From: CAKZLS01 sp963701445
Lineage (GTDB): Bacteria; Pseudomonadota; Alphaproteobacteria; Rhodospirillales; Defluviicoccaceae
Reading direction: 5' to 3'
Length of the DNA stretch: 64,000 bases
NCBI GenBank assembly: GCA_963701445.1
Contig: CAVPAM010000010.1
Span: 99,290-163,289, forward strand
Shown: one piece after another, positions 8,324-16,417 of the stretch
How the letters are laid out: each line of letters starts with the position of its first letter
Position numbering within the stretch: position 1 is the stretch's first letter
Position numbers and translations under genes: made by a program
Notes under the pieces: generated by a model
What the model saw: only the letters and a program-made list of their open reading frames with translations
Told to the model about the DNA's origin: nothing
Database searches by the model: none

Positions 8324-8641
8324 TTAGTTGCCCGTGCGGCGGAGGACGTATGCCCCGTCGGTCATTCCAAGGAAGTGATCATCAAGATCGGGATGGCTGA
8401 TGGGCGCGCTCGACGGATCCGGCTCGAGGTTGCGTTCGGCCACGTAGGTGCGGCCGCCGCCGCCGTCCTGGAGGACGTGGTACCAGGGGCGGTCCTTGGG
8501 TGGCCGGCTGAGCGCCACCTTTTCGTACCACGCTTCGCTGCCGCTGAAGACCGGGTCCACGTCGAGGATCACGCCGCGATAGTCGAACAGCGTATGATGC
8601 ACCATCTGACCGACGAAGAATTTGGCGATCACGGGGGTCAT
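8324..8641 (-). CDS. hspQ: Heat shock protein HspQ (hemimethylated-DNA-binding domain)
   Basis: A 105-aa protein of the YccV/HspQ family. AKFFVGQMVHHTLFDYRGVI and DVDPVFSGSEAWYEKVA are the family hallmarks, followed by PWYHVLQDGGGGRTYVAERNL. In E. coli the protein binds hemimethylated DNA in vitro, modulates DnaA levels and is a Lon substrate and specificity enhancer. The ATG start is flush with the family N-terminus. It is monocistronic and divergent from the ligase gene at 8778. Confidence 0.92.
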   Translation of the reverse strand: MTPVIAKFFVGQMVHHTLFDYRGVILDVDPVFSGSEAWYEKVALSRPPKDRPWYHVLQDGGGGRTYVAERNLEPDPSSAPISHPDLDDHFLGMTDGAYVLRRTGN

Positions 8642-8777
8642 GGTCCGGCCTCATGCGTTCTCGGAAAAGGAAAAACGCAGACCACTACCACCCGGCGGCG
8701 GCGATTTCCAGGGCTGGCGATGGGCATGGATCCCGGTGTATTTTAAACCGCAAGCGGAAAAGACGGGGGATACGGCC

Positions 8778-10307
8778 ATGAACATCGGTTCTCTGCTGAC
8801 CCGGCACGCGCGCTACCGGGCGGATCACACCGCGCTGGTGGTGGGGGGGCGGCGCCTCGCTTACGGGCACCTCAACGCCCGCGTGAACGCGCTGGCCAAC
8901 GCCATGCTGGCGGCCGGTCTCGGCAAGGGCGACAAGGTCGCGACGGTTTTGCCCAACTGCCTGGAACTGATGGTGGCCTACTGGGCGGCGGCCAAGACGG
9001 GGGTCGTCATCGTGCCCCTGAGCCCGTTGCTCCAGGATACGGGTCTGGCCACGCTGCTCGCCGACTCGGACACGGCGCTGGTCATCGGCGACGCGCCCTT
9101 CGCGGACACCTTCGATCGCATCCGGGGCGATCTGCCGGGCATCGCCCCCGGCCGCGCCATCCTGGTGGGAAAGGGACCGGCGAAACCCGGGTACCGCGCC
9201 TATGCCGACTTCGTCGCCGGCGCTTCCGGCGGCGAGCCTCCCGACGCCGGTCTCGTCGACGACGACATGTACAATATCATGTATTCCAGCGGCACCACGG
9301 GGCTGCCCAAGGGGATCGTCCACACCCACTACGTCCGCGCCATGTACTGCATGTTGTTCGCCCAGGCCTGGCGGATGACGCCGGAAAGCGTGGTGCTACA
9401 CGCGGGCTCCATCGTCTTCAACGGCGCCATGGTGGATCTCATGCCATGGATGTTCGTGGGCGGAACGTACGTGCTGCACGAGGCGTTCGACGCCGAGCGG
9501 GTGATCGCGGACATCGAAAAGGAGGGCGTCACCCACATCATCATGGTCCCGTCGCAGATCATCGCCGTGCTCAACAGCCCGGCGTTCAACCCCGACAGGC
9601 TGGCGTCTCTGGAGATGCTGCAGAACATCGGCGCGCCGCTGTTGCGCGACCATAAGCACACCCTGAACGAGGTTCTGCCCGGCCGGTTCTACGAGCTGTA
9701 CGGGCTGACCGAGGGGTTCGTCACCATCCTCGACAAGCACGACGCCAAGCGCAAGGAGGGCTCGGTGGGCGGCTGTTCGCCGTTTTTCGAGATCAGGATC
9801 GTCGACGAAAACCGTCGCGAATGCCCACCGGGCACGGTGGGCGAGATCGCCGGGCGCGGCCCGATTCAGATGCCGGGATACTACAAGCGCCCGGACCTGA
9901 CGGCCGAGGCCATCGTCGACGGCTGGCTGTACACCGGCGACGCCGGTTATCTCGACGAGGACGGATACCTGTTCCTGGTGGACCGTCTCAAGGACATGAT
10001 CATTTCCGGCGGCGTCAACGTCTATCCCAAGGACATCGAGGAGGTGGTCATCGGGCATCCGGCGGTGCGCGAGGTGGCGGTGTTCGGCGCGCCCGACGCG
10101 CGATGGGGGGAGGTGCCCGTCGCGGCCGTGGTGCTCAACGCCGGGCAGACGGCGACGGCCGAGGAGCTGATCGCCTGGACCAACGAGCGGGTGGGCGCCA
10201 AGTTTCAGCGTATCCAGGGGGTGGCCTTCTACGACGAGTTTCCCCGCAACGTCGCCGGCAAGACGCTCAAGCGCGAAATGCGCGACGCGTATGGCGCGGG
10301 CCGATGA
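8778..10307 (+). CDS. Class I adenylate-forming enzyme (acyl-CoA synthetase-like)
   Basis: ATP-dependent carboxylic acid:CoA ligase of 509 aa. The phosphate-binding motif YSSGTTGLPKG lies near residue 175, the YGLTEGF motif near 310, and the hinge and adenylate-binding stretch YTGDAGYLDEDGYLFLVDR with GGVNVYPKDIEE near 400-420; the catalytic lysine of the C-terminal domain is in NVAGKTLKRE. Such enzymes activate fatty or aromatic acids; the substrate cannot be read here. The ATG at 8778 (MNIGSLLTRHARY) is preferred over the longer frame from 8622, which overlaps the hspQ promoter region. The TIR gene starts 22 nt downstream. Confidence 0.9.
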   Translation: MNIGSLLTRHARYRADHTALVVGGRRLAYGHLNARVNALANAMLAAGLGKGDKVATVLPNCLELMVAYWAAAKTGVVIVPLSPLLQDTGLATLLADSDTALVIGDAPFADTFDRIRGDLPGIAPGRAILVGKGPAKPGYRAYADFVAGASGGEPPDAGLVDDDMYNIMYSSGTTGLPKGIVHTHYVRAMYCMLFAQAWRMTPESVVLHAGSIVFNGAMVDLMPWMFVGGTYVLHEAFDAERVIADIEKEGVTHIIMVPSQIIAVLNSPAFNPDRLASLEMLQNIGAPLLRDHKHTLNEVLPGRFYELYGLTEGFVTILDKHDAKRKEGSVGGCSPFFEIRIVDENRRECPPGTVGEIAGRGPIQMPGYYKRPDLTAEAIVDGWLYTGDAGYLDEDGYLFLVDRLKDMIISGGVNVYPKDIEEVVIGHPAVREVAVFGAPDARWGEVPVAAVVLNAGQTATAEELIAWTNERVGAKFQRIQGVAFYDEFPRNVAGKTLKREMRDAYGAGR

Positions 10308-10329
10308 GGGGTGTTGCAGGGGGATCGAC

Positions 10330-11307
10330 GTGCTGATCGACAGCCTTTTCCGGCGGCAATCCACGCAGCGCATCTTCATCAGCTATCGCCGCGAGGATAG
10401 CCAGTGGGCGGCGGGGCGCCTGTCCGATTCGCTGGAGGCGTATTTCGGCGACGACCGGGTGTTTCGCGATATCGAGGATATCGCCGGCGGGGCGCACTTC
10501 GGCGACGTGATCCACGAAACCCTGGGGGCGGCCGACGCGGTCGTCGTGCTGATCGGCGCGAACTGGCTGGGCGCCAGCGACGCGCGGGGGAACCGGCGTC
10601 TCGACGACGCGGAGGACTGGGTGGCGCGGGAGGTTGCCGCCGCCCTCGAGAAGGGCCTTCCGGTCTATCCGGTGTTGCTCGAGGACACGCCCATGCCGCG
10701 CGCCAGCGAATTGCCGGAAGCGCTCTGGCCGCTGACCCGCTACAACGCGGTTTCCATCAGCGACCGGCGCTGGCAGGGCGACGTGGCCCGCCTGGCCAAG
10801 ATCGTGGCGCTGGATATTCCCTCCGCCACCGAGCGGACATTGAGGGCGATCAACGCGGCCATATCCACGGCGCTGTTCCTGGCGATCGCGTTCACCCTGT
10901 CGGTGCTGTTCTGGAACCTGATGGATGCCCGGCCGGTGCTGGATGGCGACACGCCGGGTGAGTGGAAACTCGGCCACCTGTTCGCCAAAAAAGACGGAAC
11001 CGATGCCTGCGAGGTGCAGCCGATGCCGTGGTTCGAGCCCCTGGAGATCTGGCAATCCGGCGTGATCTTCGTGGTCGTGGTGGCGAGCAGCGCCCTGATG
11101 TTCGCGTTCGCCCGCCATGTCGATGCCTCCCGCCGGGGTTTTTTCCTGGCGGCGGCCTGGACCGGGGCGGTCGGCGCGTTCGCCGCGTTTCTGCTGTTCC
11201 TTCCGCTGTGCGGGGCGTACGAGGCGACGGTGCTGTCCTACATCGGCCTGATCCTCGCTCCGCTGATGCTGGCGCTGATGGGGCTGTCGGGCTTCAAGGC
11301 CAAATGA
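10330..11307 (+). CDS. TIR-domain protein with four C-terminal membrane helices
   Basis: The 325-aa protein has a bacterial TIR_2-type domain at residues about 12-160: RIFISYRREDS (first strand and box 1), FRDIEDI, and WVAREVAAALEKGLPVYPVLL, in which Glu101 sits where TIR NADases keep their catalytic glutamate. The rest is membrane-embedded, with helices near 175-197 (ISTALFLAIAFTLSVLFW), 245-268, 280-303 and 305-322. The GTG at 10330 follows GGGGG at good spacing. It is transcribed with the upstream ligase gene and the downstream FUSC gene (79 bp away). Known TIR proteins hydrolyse NAD+ or signal; whether this one is active is inference. Confidence 0.85.
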   Translation: MLIDSLFRRQSTQRIFISYRREDSQWAAGRLSDSLEAYFGDDRVFRDIEDIAGGAHFGDVIHETLGAADAVVVLIGANWLGASDARGNRRLDDAEDWVAREVAAALEKGLPVYPVLLEDTPMPRASELPEALWPLTRYNAVSISDRRWQGDVARLAKIVALDIPSATERTLRAINAAISTALFLAIAFTLSVLFWNLMDARPVLDGDTPGEWKLGHLFAKKDGTDACEVQPMPWFEPLEIWQSGVIFVVVVASSALMFAFARHVDASRRGFFLAAAWTGAVGAFAAFLLFLPLCGAYEATVLSYIGLILAPLMLALMGLSGFKAK

Positions 11308-11386
11308 ACGCCGGGAACGCCGCGCCCGCCGGCGGTCACGGGCGCCGGCGGGCGCGGACGGACGGGGCGGCGCGGGGGCGGCGCCC

Positions 11387-13630
11387 GTGCTGACCGTGGA
11401 CGAGCATAGCCGGCGGTTGCGCGCGCGGCACGCCATCAAGGCGACCATGGCGTCGGTGCTCTGCGCGGTGATCTGTTTCGTTTTTCACCTTTCGTACGGC
11501 TATCTTTCGCCGCTCGTCGCCATTTTCGTCCTCGTCCTGTTTCGCGATCAGACCGTCGGGGCCGGGGTTCCGGCGTTTTTCGGATGTCTCGTCGCCGGCG
11601 GCGTGGCGCTCGCCATTTGCGCCGTTCTCGCCGGGGCGCCCTTCGCTCTCGCCCTGTGCATGTTGAGTTGGCTGTTCGTCTGGATGGCGTTTCTGCCCCG
11701 GTTTCCGCTCGGCCGGGCCTTGGGAGGCATATTGATCGCCATGGTCCTGTTCTCGGTCGCGCTGGGCACCGCCCGGCCCGAGGATCTGGTGACGGGTTTC
11801 TGGACCCAGGTGTTTATCGGCATCGCCGTCGCCGCCGCCTTCGACCGCCTGGTATGGCCGTCCGGCGCGGCGGACACGCTTCACGAGACGCTGGCCACCG
11901 TGTTCGAGGATTTCGCGGGAACCCTGGAGGCGCTCGGCGCGGATATGCGCGGGGGATATGGGGGAGCGGCGGTTCCCGAAGGAGATCTCTCGCACCTTTC
12001 GGCGATTTCCAATGTCCTGAAACACGCCTTTGGCGGGCGTTCGGACGCGGAGTTCAAGTTGAAATTCCGGTGCTGGTTGATCTGGGATCGTCTTCAGGCA
12101 CTCGCGCGGCACGCTCGATCGGGACAACTGGTGTCGCTCGATGGCGCGCTGGCCAGCCGATTGGAGGACATCGTTTCCGGCCTTGCCATCCACTTTCGGG
12201 AGCTGGCGGACTCGGCCCTTCATCGGCGACGGGGCGGCCATCTCGCGCCGGAGACGATGAAGAAGGTCGACGATCTCGTGGAACTGCTCCGCGACGCAAG
12301 GTTCCGGGAACCGCGCGTGACCGATCGAACCCTCTCGGCGGCCACGCTGATCAAGCTCTTGACACACTGCGTGAGCGATCACGACCGGCTCGCCGACGCC
12401 TACAACGCCCTGCTCCAGAGCGAAATCGCGCTCAAGCCGCGGCGATCCGACGCGATCGGCCCGGCGGCGGGAGGCTTTTTCTCCTGGCCGACGGCGGACA
12501 CCCTCAAGACCAGCGCGAAGATCGTGCTGATTACCCTGATCCTGTTGATCGGTGTCACTTACCTGGGATTTCCGGGCAGCAGCGTGGTCGCGTTCTACGG
12601 TATCACCTTCGGACTGATGGTCAACCTGGGCCAACTGTACTTGAAGGGACGGACGGGAATTCTCGGCGCGGCCCTGGGTCTGGCATACGGCGCCCTTGGC
12701 GTGCTGATCGTGGTTCAGAGCCCCCATCTCCCGGTTTTGCTCGGGGTTTACGCATTGGGCGTTTTCATCGCGGTCTACGTCGCGACCGGCGATGAACCGG
12801 TGAGCTTCCTGGGGCTGCAGGGGGCGCTGATCATCCCCTACGTGTTCCTGATTTTCGAGGGGCCGGAATGGACCCTGGCGAACGCGGTGACGCGGGCGGC
12901 CGCGCTGGCCATCTCGGCGGCGGTCGCCGTGGTCGTCCAACGCCTGATCTGGCCCGTCGATCCGTTGGTGATGTTTCGAGGGGTCGTGGCGAAGGCGCTC
13001 GCGGATATCGCGCTGTCCTGGGAACGGCTCTGGCGGGCCGGCGGGGTCGGCGGCATCGGTCCCACGGCCTCCGGGCGGGACGTCTCGGAGGATCTCGTCG
13101 TTTCGTTTTCCCGGTGCGCCGAGTGGCTGAAGGACAGCCAATACCTGACGGGGTCGGCGCATGTGGCGGCGCGGCGGTACGCGCGGATCCTCGGGTCTCT
13201 GGAGGAGGTCCTGGCGGAACTGAACCTGCTTGTCCGGGTGCTGGAAGGAAACGCGGGAAACAGGCTGATCGAAGACGCACGGGACCAACTCAAGGAGCCC
13301 ATCGACACCGTCGGCAGGGGGTTCGAGGCGCTCGCGTCGTATTACCGCGATCCCGCCGATGCCGTCGGCCTGATGGAGTCGCGGCGCCGGCTGGCGGAGG
13401 TTCGGGACCTTGCCAACGGGCATCGCGATCTGATCGAGACACCGACGGACGCGTCCCTGGAAGACCGGCGGGACGTATCCGTGCTGTTGCACACCGTAAG
13501 CGACGTGGCCGCCTCGCTGGCCTTGGCGCTGGACGAAACCCTGGAGACGCCACCGGCGGCGGATCGGCGGGGCGGGGACCGCGCCCGGTCGGATCAGCCC
13601 ACACCTCAGGCCCGTTCAATGACCACGTGA
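11387..13630 (+). CDS. FUSC-family inner-membrane exporter, AaeB-like
   Basis: A 747-aa membrane protein with two repeated blocks of hydrophobic helices (residues about 18-160 and 375-530) flanking cytosolic segments, the layout of the FUSC/PET family that includes p-hydroxybenzoate exporter AaeB. The second block carries the FLGLQGALIIPYVFLIFEGP and RLIWPVDP signatures; the first ends in FDRLVWPSG, a matching repeat. It starts at GTG. These pumps usually work with an HlyD-type adaptor, and one is encoded just downstream on the opposite strand, converging. Substrate unknown; aromatic acids are the family norm. Confidence 0.85.
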   Translation: MLTVDEHSRRLRARHAIKATMASVLCAVICFVFHLSYGYLSPLVAIFVLVLFRDQTVGAGVPAFFGCLVAGGVALAICAVLAGAPFALALCMLSWLFVWMAFLPRFPLGRALGGILIAMVLFSVALGTARPEDLVTGFWTQVFIGIAVAAAFDRLVWPSGAADTLHETLATVFEDFAGTLEALGADMRGGYGGAAVPEGDLSHLSAISNVLKHAFGGRSDAEFKLKFRCWLIWDRLQALARHARSGQLVSLDGALASRLEDIVSGLAIHFRELADSALHRRRGGHLAPETMKKVDDLVELLRDARFREPRVTDRTLSAATLIKLLTHCVSDHDRLADAYNALLQSEIALKPRRSDAIGPAAGGFFSWPTADTLKTSAKIVLITLILLIGVTYLGFPGSSVVAFYGITFGLMVNLGQLYLKGRTGILGAALGLAYGALGVLIVVQSPHLPVLLGVYALGVFIAVYVATGDEPVSFLGLQGALIIPYVFLIFEGPEWTLANAVTRAAALAISAAVAVVVQRLIWPVDPLVMFRGVVAKALADIALSWERLWRAGGVGGIGPTASGRDVSEDLVVSFSRCAEWLKDSQYLTGSAHVAARRYARILGSLEEVLAELNLLVRVLEGNAGNRLIEDARDQLKEPIDTVGRGFEALASYYRDPADAVGLMESRRRLAEVRDLANGHRDLIETPTDASLEDRRDVSVLLHTVSDVAASLALALDETLETPPAADRRGGDRARSDQPTPQARSMTT

Positions 13631-13641
13631 TGCGTATACAG

Positions 13642-13695
13642 GGGGGGGGTGTAATCCGTTTTTTGCAAAACAACCCCATGCACAGTAGAAATCGG
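13642..13695. repeat. Dispersed intergenic repeat, copy 1 (poly-G plus conserved core)
   Basis: A 54-bp unit beginning with a run of G and continuing through TTTTTTGCAAAACAACCCCA to GCACAGTAGAAATCGG. It recurs at 56379-56432 with three substitutions and the same orientation. Both copies lie just 3' of a + strand gene (here the FUSC gene). Neither copy shows a stable long hairpin or terminal repeats. Function unknown. Confidence 0.75.
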
Positions 13696-13745
13696 GTCGA
13701 GACGACGTTGCCAAGGCAGGATATTCCGCCAATTTCGGAAACGCT

Positions 13746-14882
13746 CTAATAGACGTAGTTGAGCATGCTCGCGATGTTCAGCCAGAGCCGGGCCAGACCG
13801 TTGAGCACGACGTTGTCGGTGGGAAAGATCACGACGGTGATGGAGCCGCCGACGCGCATATCGACTTTCTCGTCCGATTCGCGCAGCCGGAGCCGGACGG
13901 GGAACCGCTGCGCCAGTTTGACCCAGTCGGTCGGACCTTGAATATCCGGTAGGTCGCCGGACGGCACCCCTTGGCCCTGCCCGATGCCCCAACCGACGCT
14001 CTCGACGGTGGCGTCGAAGATCCGGCCCGGATAGAGCGCCATGGTCAACTCGGCGGGGAGGCCGGGTTTCAAAAGCGGCAGGCTGTTTTCGCGGAAGTTT
14101 CCGACAATCCGCCAGTCGTCGGCGTCCACGAGGGTCATCACCGCCGCCCCGGCGTCGATGTACGTGCCCACCGTCAATTGGAGGTTGGTTACGTAGCCGT
14201 CCGAGGGCGCGGATACCTTGGTCCGCTCCAGGTCGTACTTGGCCTTGTTCAAGGCCGCTTGTGCCTTCGCTACGAGCGCGTTGGTATCGCCGATCTTGGC
14301 GGCGAGGCTTTCCTCGGCCTTGGCCTGGTTGGCCAGCGACCGTTGCAGGAGCGCTCGCCCGGCGGTTACCCTGTCCTTCGCCTGATCCACCTGGATCATC
14401 GGCGTCGCGCCCTTGGCCGCTGCTTTCGAGAAGCGGTCGTATTCCGTTTGCGCGAACTTGAGATCCGCCCGCATCTGTTCGATCGTGTCGTTGGCGAGAT
14501 CGAGGTCCCGCTCCAGAAGGGCGACCTCCTTGCGCGCGAGAGCCAGTTCGGCCCCGAGCTGATCGACGAAATAGGCAAAGGGCCGCGCGTCCAACTCGAA
14601 CAGGAGCCGGCCGGCTTCGACCCGCTCGTTGTCCTTCACGTGGATGGCCGTGACGATGCCGTCGACCTGTGGAGCGATCTGGGTGACGTTCGCCTGAATG
14701 TAGCCCTCGCCGGTCATCGGCGTGAAGCGGTCCAGCAACGCATAGTAGGTAATCAACAGAACAATGACGACGACGATGCCGGCGGCGATGAGTTTCGGTG
14801 AAGAACCGACGCGGCCCCCGGATTTCTTGGGAGCGGATGGCGGCGCCTCGTTTTGGCCGCCGCTGTCTGGTAAGGCCGTCAT
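13746..14882 (-). CDS. HlyD-family membrane-fusion adaptor
   Basis: Periplasmic adaptor of 378 aa for a secondary efflux pump, EmrA/AaeA type. One N-terminal membrane anchor (LIAAGIVVVIVLLITYYALL, about 30-50), lipoyl halves QIAPQVDGIVTAIHVKDNE and KVSAPSDGYVTNLQLTVG, a long alpha-helical hairpin between them (ELALARKEVALLERDLDLAN...), and a beta-barrel domain toward the C-terminus. It converges on the FUSC exporter gene, its likely partner. A hypothetical gene sits 56 bp upstream on the same strand. Confidence 0.9.
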   Translation of the reverse strand: MTALPDSGGQNEAPPSAPKKSGGRVGSSPKLIAAGIVVVIVLLITYYALLDRFTPMTGEGYIQANVTQIAPQVDGIVTAIHVKDNERVEAGRLLFELDARPFAYFVDQLGAELALARKEVALLERDLDLANDTIEQMRADLKFAQTEYDRFSKAAAKGATPMIQVDQAKDRVTAGRALLQRSLANQAKAEESLAAKIGDTNALVAKAQAALNKAKYDLERTKVSAPSDGYVTNLQLTVGTYIDAGAAVMTLVDADDWRIVGNFRENSLPLLKPGLPAELTMALYPGRIFDATVESVGWGIGQGQGVPSGDLPDIQGPTDWVKLAQRFPVRLRLRESDEKVDMRVGGSITVVIFPTDNVVLNGLARLWLNIASMLNYVY

Positions 14883-14938
14883 TGTGAAAATCCGTGGGAT
14901 CCGCGACTTGCCATGCGGGATCTTGAAGTCAGGTCACA

Positions 14939-15364
14939 TCAACGGTCAAGCGTCTTGGCGATGAAAGCGGCGGCGCCCATTCCGCCCTTGTTCCTGAACC
15001 GTGAAATGCAGCGCTTGAGAAACGTCGCGCGGGGATCCCCGGCGTCGCCCATGGCGGCCCGCTCGTCGGGCGTCGGCGTCCATTCCATCACCACCACGGT
15101 GCCGTTCCTGCGCATGCGAAAGCGCGCGCCCGACGGCTCCACCTGGACCTTGACCGCCGGGAACACATTCGCGGGCCCGCCGTCCTCGGAAACGAAAAGG
15201 TAGTCGTCCCAGGAATTGGGACCGGCGCGCCGGTAGTGGCCGACGATGTGCCCGGAAAAGCTCCGTTTTGTGCGGGCGTTGGGCTGGAAGACGCCGCGGC
15301 TGTCCACACGCGTTTCTGGACCGCCTTTCCGCTTTGCTTCATTATCTTGATCTTGTACTGGCAT
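14939..15364 (-). CDS. Hypothetical protein, 141 aa
   Basis: Soluble protein without signal peptide. The central part is strongly protein-like and beta-rich (FSGHIVGHYRRAGPNSWDDY, VFPAVKVQVEPSGARFRMRR, TVVVMEWTP), then a basic C-terminal helix (RATFLKRCISRFRNKGG). I do not recognise the family. The first 30 residues are charged and may be partly non-coding; several internal starts exist. Same strand as the HlyD gene 56 bp downstream, so possibly co-transcribed. Confidence 0.5.
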   Translation of the reverse strand: MPVQDQDNEAKRKGGPETRVDSRGVFQPNARTKRSFSGHIVGHYRRAGPNSWDDYLFVSEDGGPANVFPAVKVQVEPSGARFRMRRNGTVVVMEWTPTPDERAAMGDAGDPRATFLKRCISRFRNKGGMGAAAFIAKTLDR

Positions 15365-15401
15365 TCGGAAGTCGTAGAGCTTGATTCCGGGAGAAGCAAG
15401 G

Positions 15402-15734
15402 ATGAGCGTGGACGGCGTTTGGAAAGTGGAGATGCTGGGGCCCTACGGCTGGGAGCGGATCTCCACGGCTTTTCTCGAATCCGGCAAGTGCCGGACGGCC
15501 AGCAAGGACCATTACTCCCAGGGCACCTATACCCAGACCGGCGATCACCTGAGCATCGAGACCGACATGATCGTCTTCGGCGAAATCCGCTCGCTGTTCG
15601 GCAGGCGGGACAACCGTTTCGACCTCAACATCGAAGCGGAGATATCCGGGGACACCATCAACGGTAAGGCGAACGACCACAACGGCCGGTATACCCTGCA
15701 CGTCCGCGCCACCCGGCTCGCCGATCTCGCCTAG
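15402..15734 (+). CDS. Hypothetical protein with GrlR-like lipocalin-type fold
   Basis: A 110-aa cytosolic protein opening with MSVDGVWKVEMLGPYGWE and rich in beta strands (DHYSQGTYTQTGDHLSIETD, GDTINGKANDHNGRYTLHV). The order DGxWxVE, a Gly/Tyr-rich turn, then GDTIxG recalls the GrlR-type negative-regulator fold widespread in proteobacteria; this is a tentative match from memory. The ATG at 15402 has a GAGAAGCAAGG stretch upstream. Its 3' end overlaps the stop of the converging hydrolase gene by 4 nt. Confidence 0.55.
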   Translation: MSVDGVWKVEMLGPYGWERISTAFLESGKCRTASKDHYSQGTYTQTGDHLSIETDMIVFGEIRSLFGRRDNRFDLNIEAEISGDTINGKANDHNGRYTLHVRATRLADLA

Positions 15735-16417
15735 ACCGCCCGCCGTCGCAGGGCGAAAAGCCACTGGTAGAGGCCCGGCTCGGCGTAGGCGGCATCGCAG
15801 GTCAGCACGTGCGGCCCGCGTTCTCCCCGGCGTTCCAGCCGGTAGGGCATCTCCGTCAGGTTACCGTATTTCGCAAGACGGCGAATTGCGTCTTTCGAGC
15901 CGTTCGTGAGCTCCGTGATCTCGTCGTTCTCGGCGAAGGCGATCCACGCGGGCAGTTCGGCCAGCGCGGGTAGCGCGTCCGGCGCCGGGCACCGCCCGCA
16001 GACCGACGAGAGCGAGGCGAAGCGCGCCGGTTGGCGGAGCGCGACGCAGAACGCGCCGATCCCGCCCATGCTGAAACCGCTGACGTGAAGCCGGTTTGCG
16101 TCCGTTCCATCCGTCCGGGCGATTTCTTCGACGAGGTCGTCCAGCGCCTGGAGCACGTCATCGTCGCACCAGGTTCTGTCGGGCGGACACTGCGGGGCGA
16201 TCACAAGGAACGGAAAGGGCCCGTCCAGCAGCCGCCGCCCGCCGGCCCGGAACTTGGGAAGGCCCCAGTCGCGGACCCGGGTCAGCTCCTCGCCGCCGGA
16301 CCCGCGCTCGCCGACGCCGTGGAGAAACAGGATGGCCGGCGCCCCGCCGGGCGGACGGAGGGCGTCGGCGTCGGGCGCGAACCAGAGGCAGCTGACGTCT
16401 CTTACAAAACCGGTCAC
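15731..16417 (-). CDS. Alpha/beta hydrolase, carboxylesterase/phospholipase-like
   Basis: A 228-aa serine hydrolase without export signal. FLHGVGERGSGG supplies the oxyanion-hole loop, GFSMGGIGAF the nucleophile elbow (Ser116), a candidate Asp is in IAFAENDEIT, and the catalytic His is probably in GPHVLTCDAAY. The closest family is the phospholipase/carboxylesterase group including putative polyhydroxybutyrate and feruloyl esterases. Its start overlaps the stop of the upstream phosphatase gene by 4 nt, implying translational coupling. Substrate unknown; see the phosphatase entry for a speculative link. Confidence 0.8.
   Translation of the reverse strand: MTGFVRDVSCLWFAPDADALRPPGGAPAILFLHGVGERGSGGEELTRVRDWGLPKFRAGGRRLLDGPFPFLVIAPQCPPDRTWCDDDVLQALDDLVEEIARTDGTDANRLHVSGFSMGGIGAFCVALRQPARFASLSSVCGRCPAPDALPALAELPAWIAFAENDEITELTNGSKDAIRRLAKYGNLTEMPYRLERRGERGPHVLTCDAAYAEPGLYQWLFALRRRAV

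Noticed and set aside
11336..13492. A 718-aa frame antisense to the FUSC exporter
   Set aside because: Shadow of third-position GC bias; no hydrophobic pattern or motif, full of Arg, Gln and His.
10330..14882. TIR, FUSC and HlyD genes as a defined anti-phage system
   Set aside because: No partner typical of known TIR systems (no Sir2, STING, Thoeris ThsA or CBASS cyclase) is present. Kept only as an open observation.
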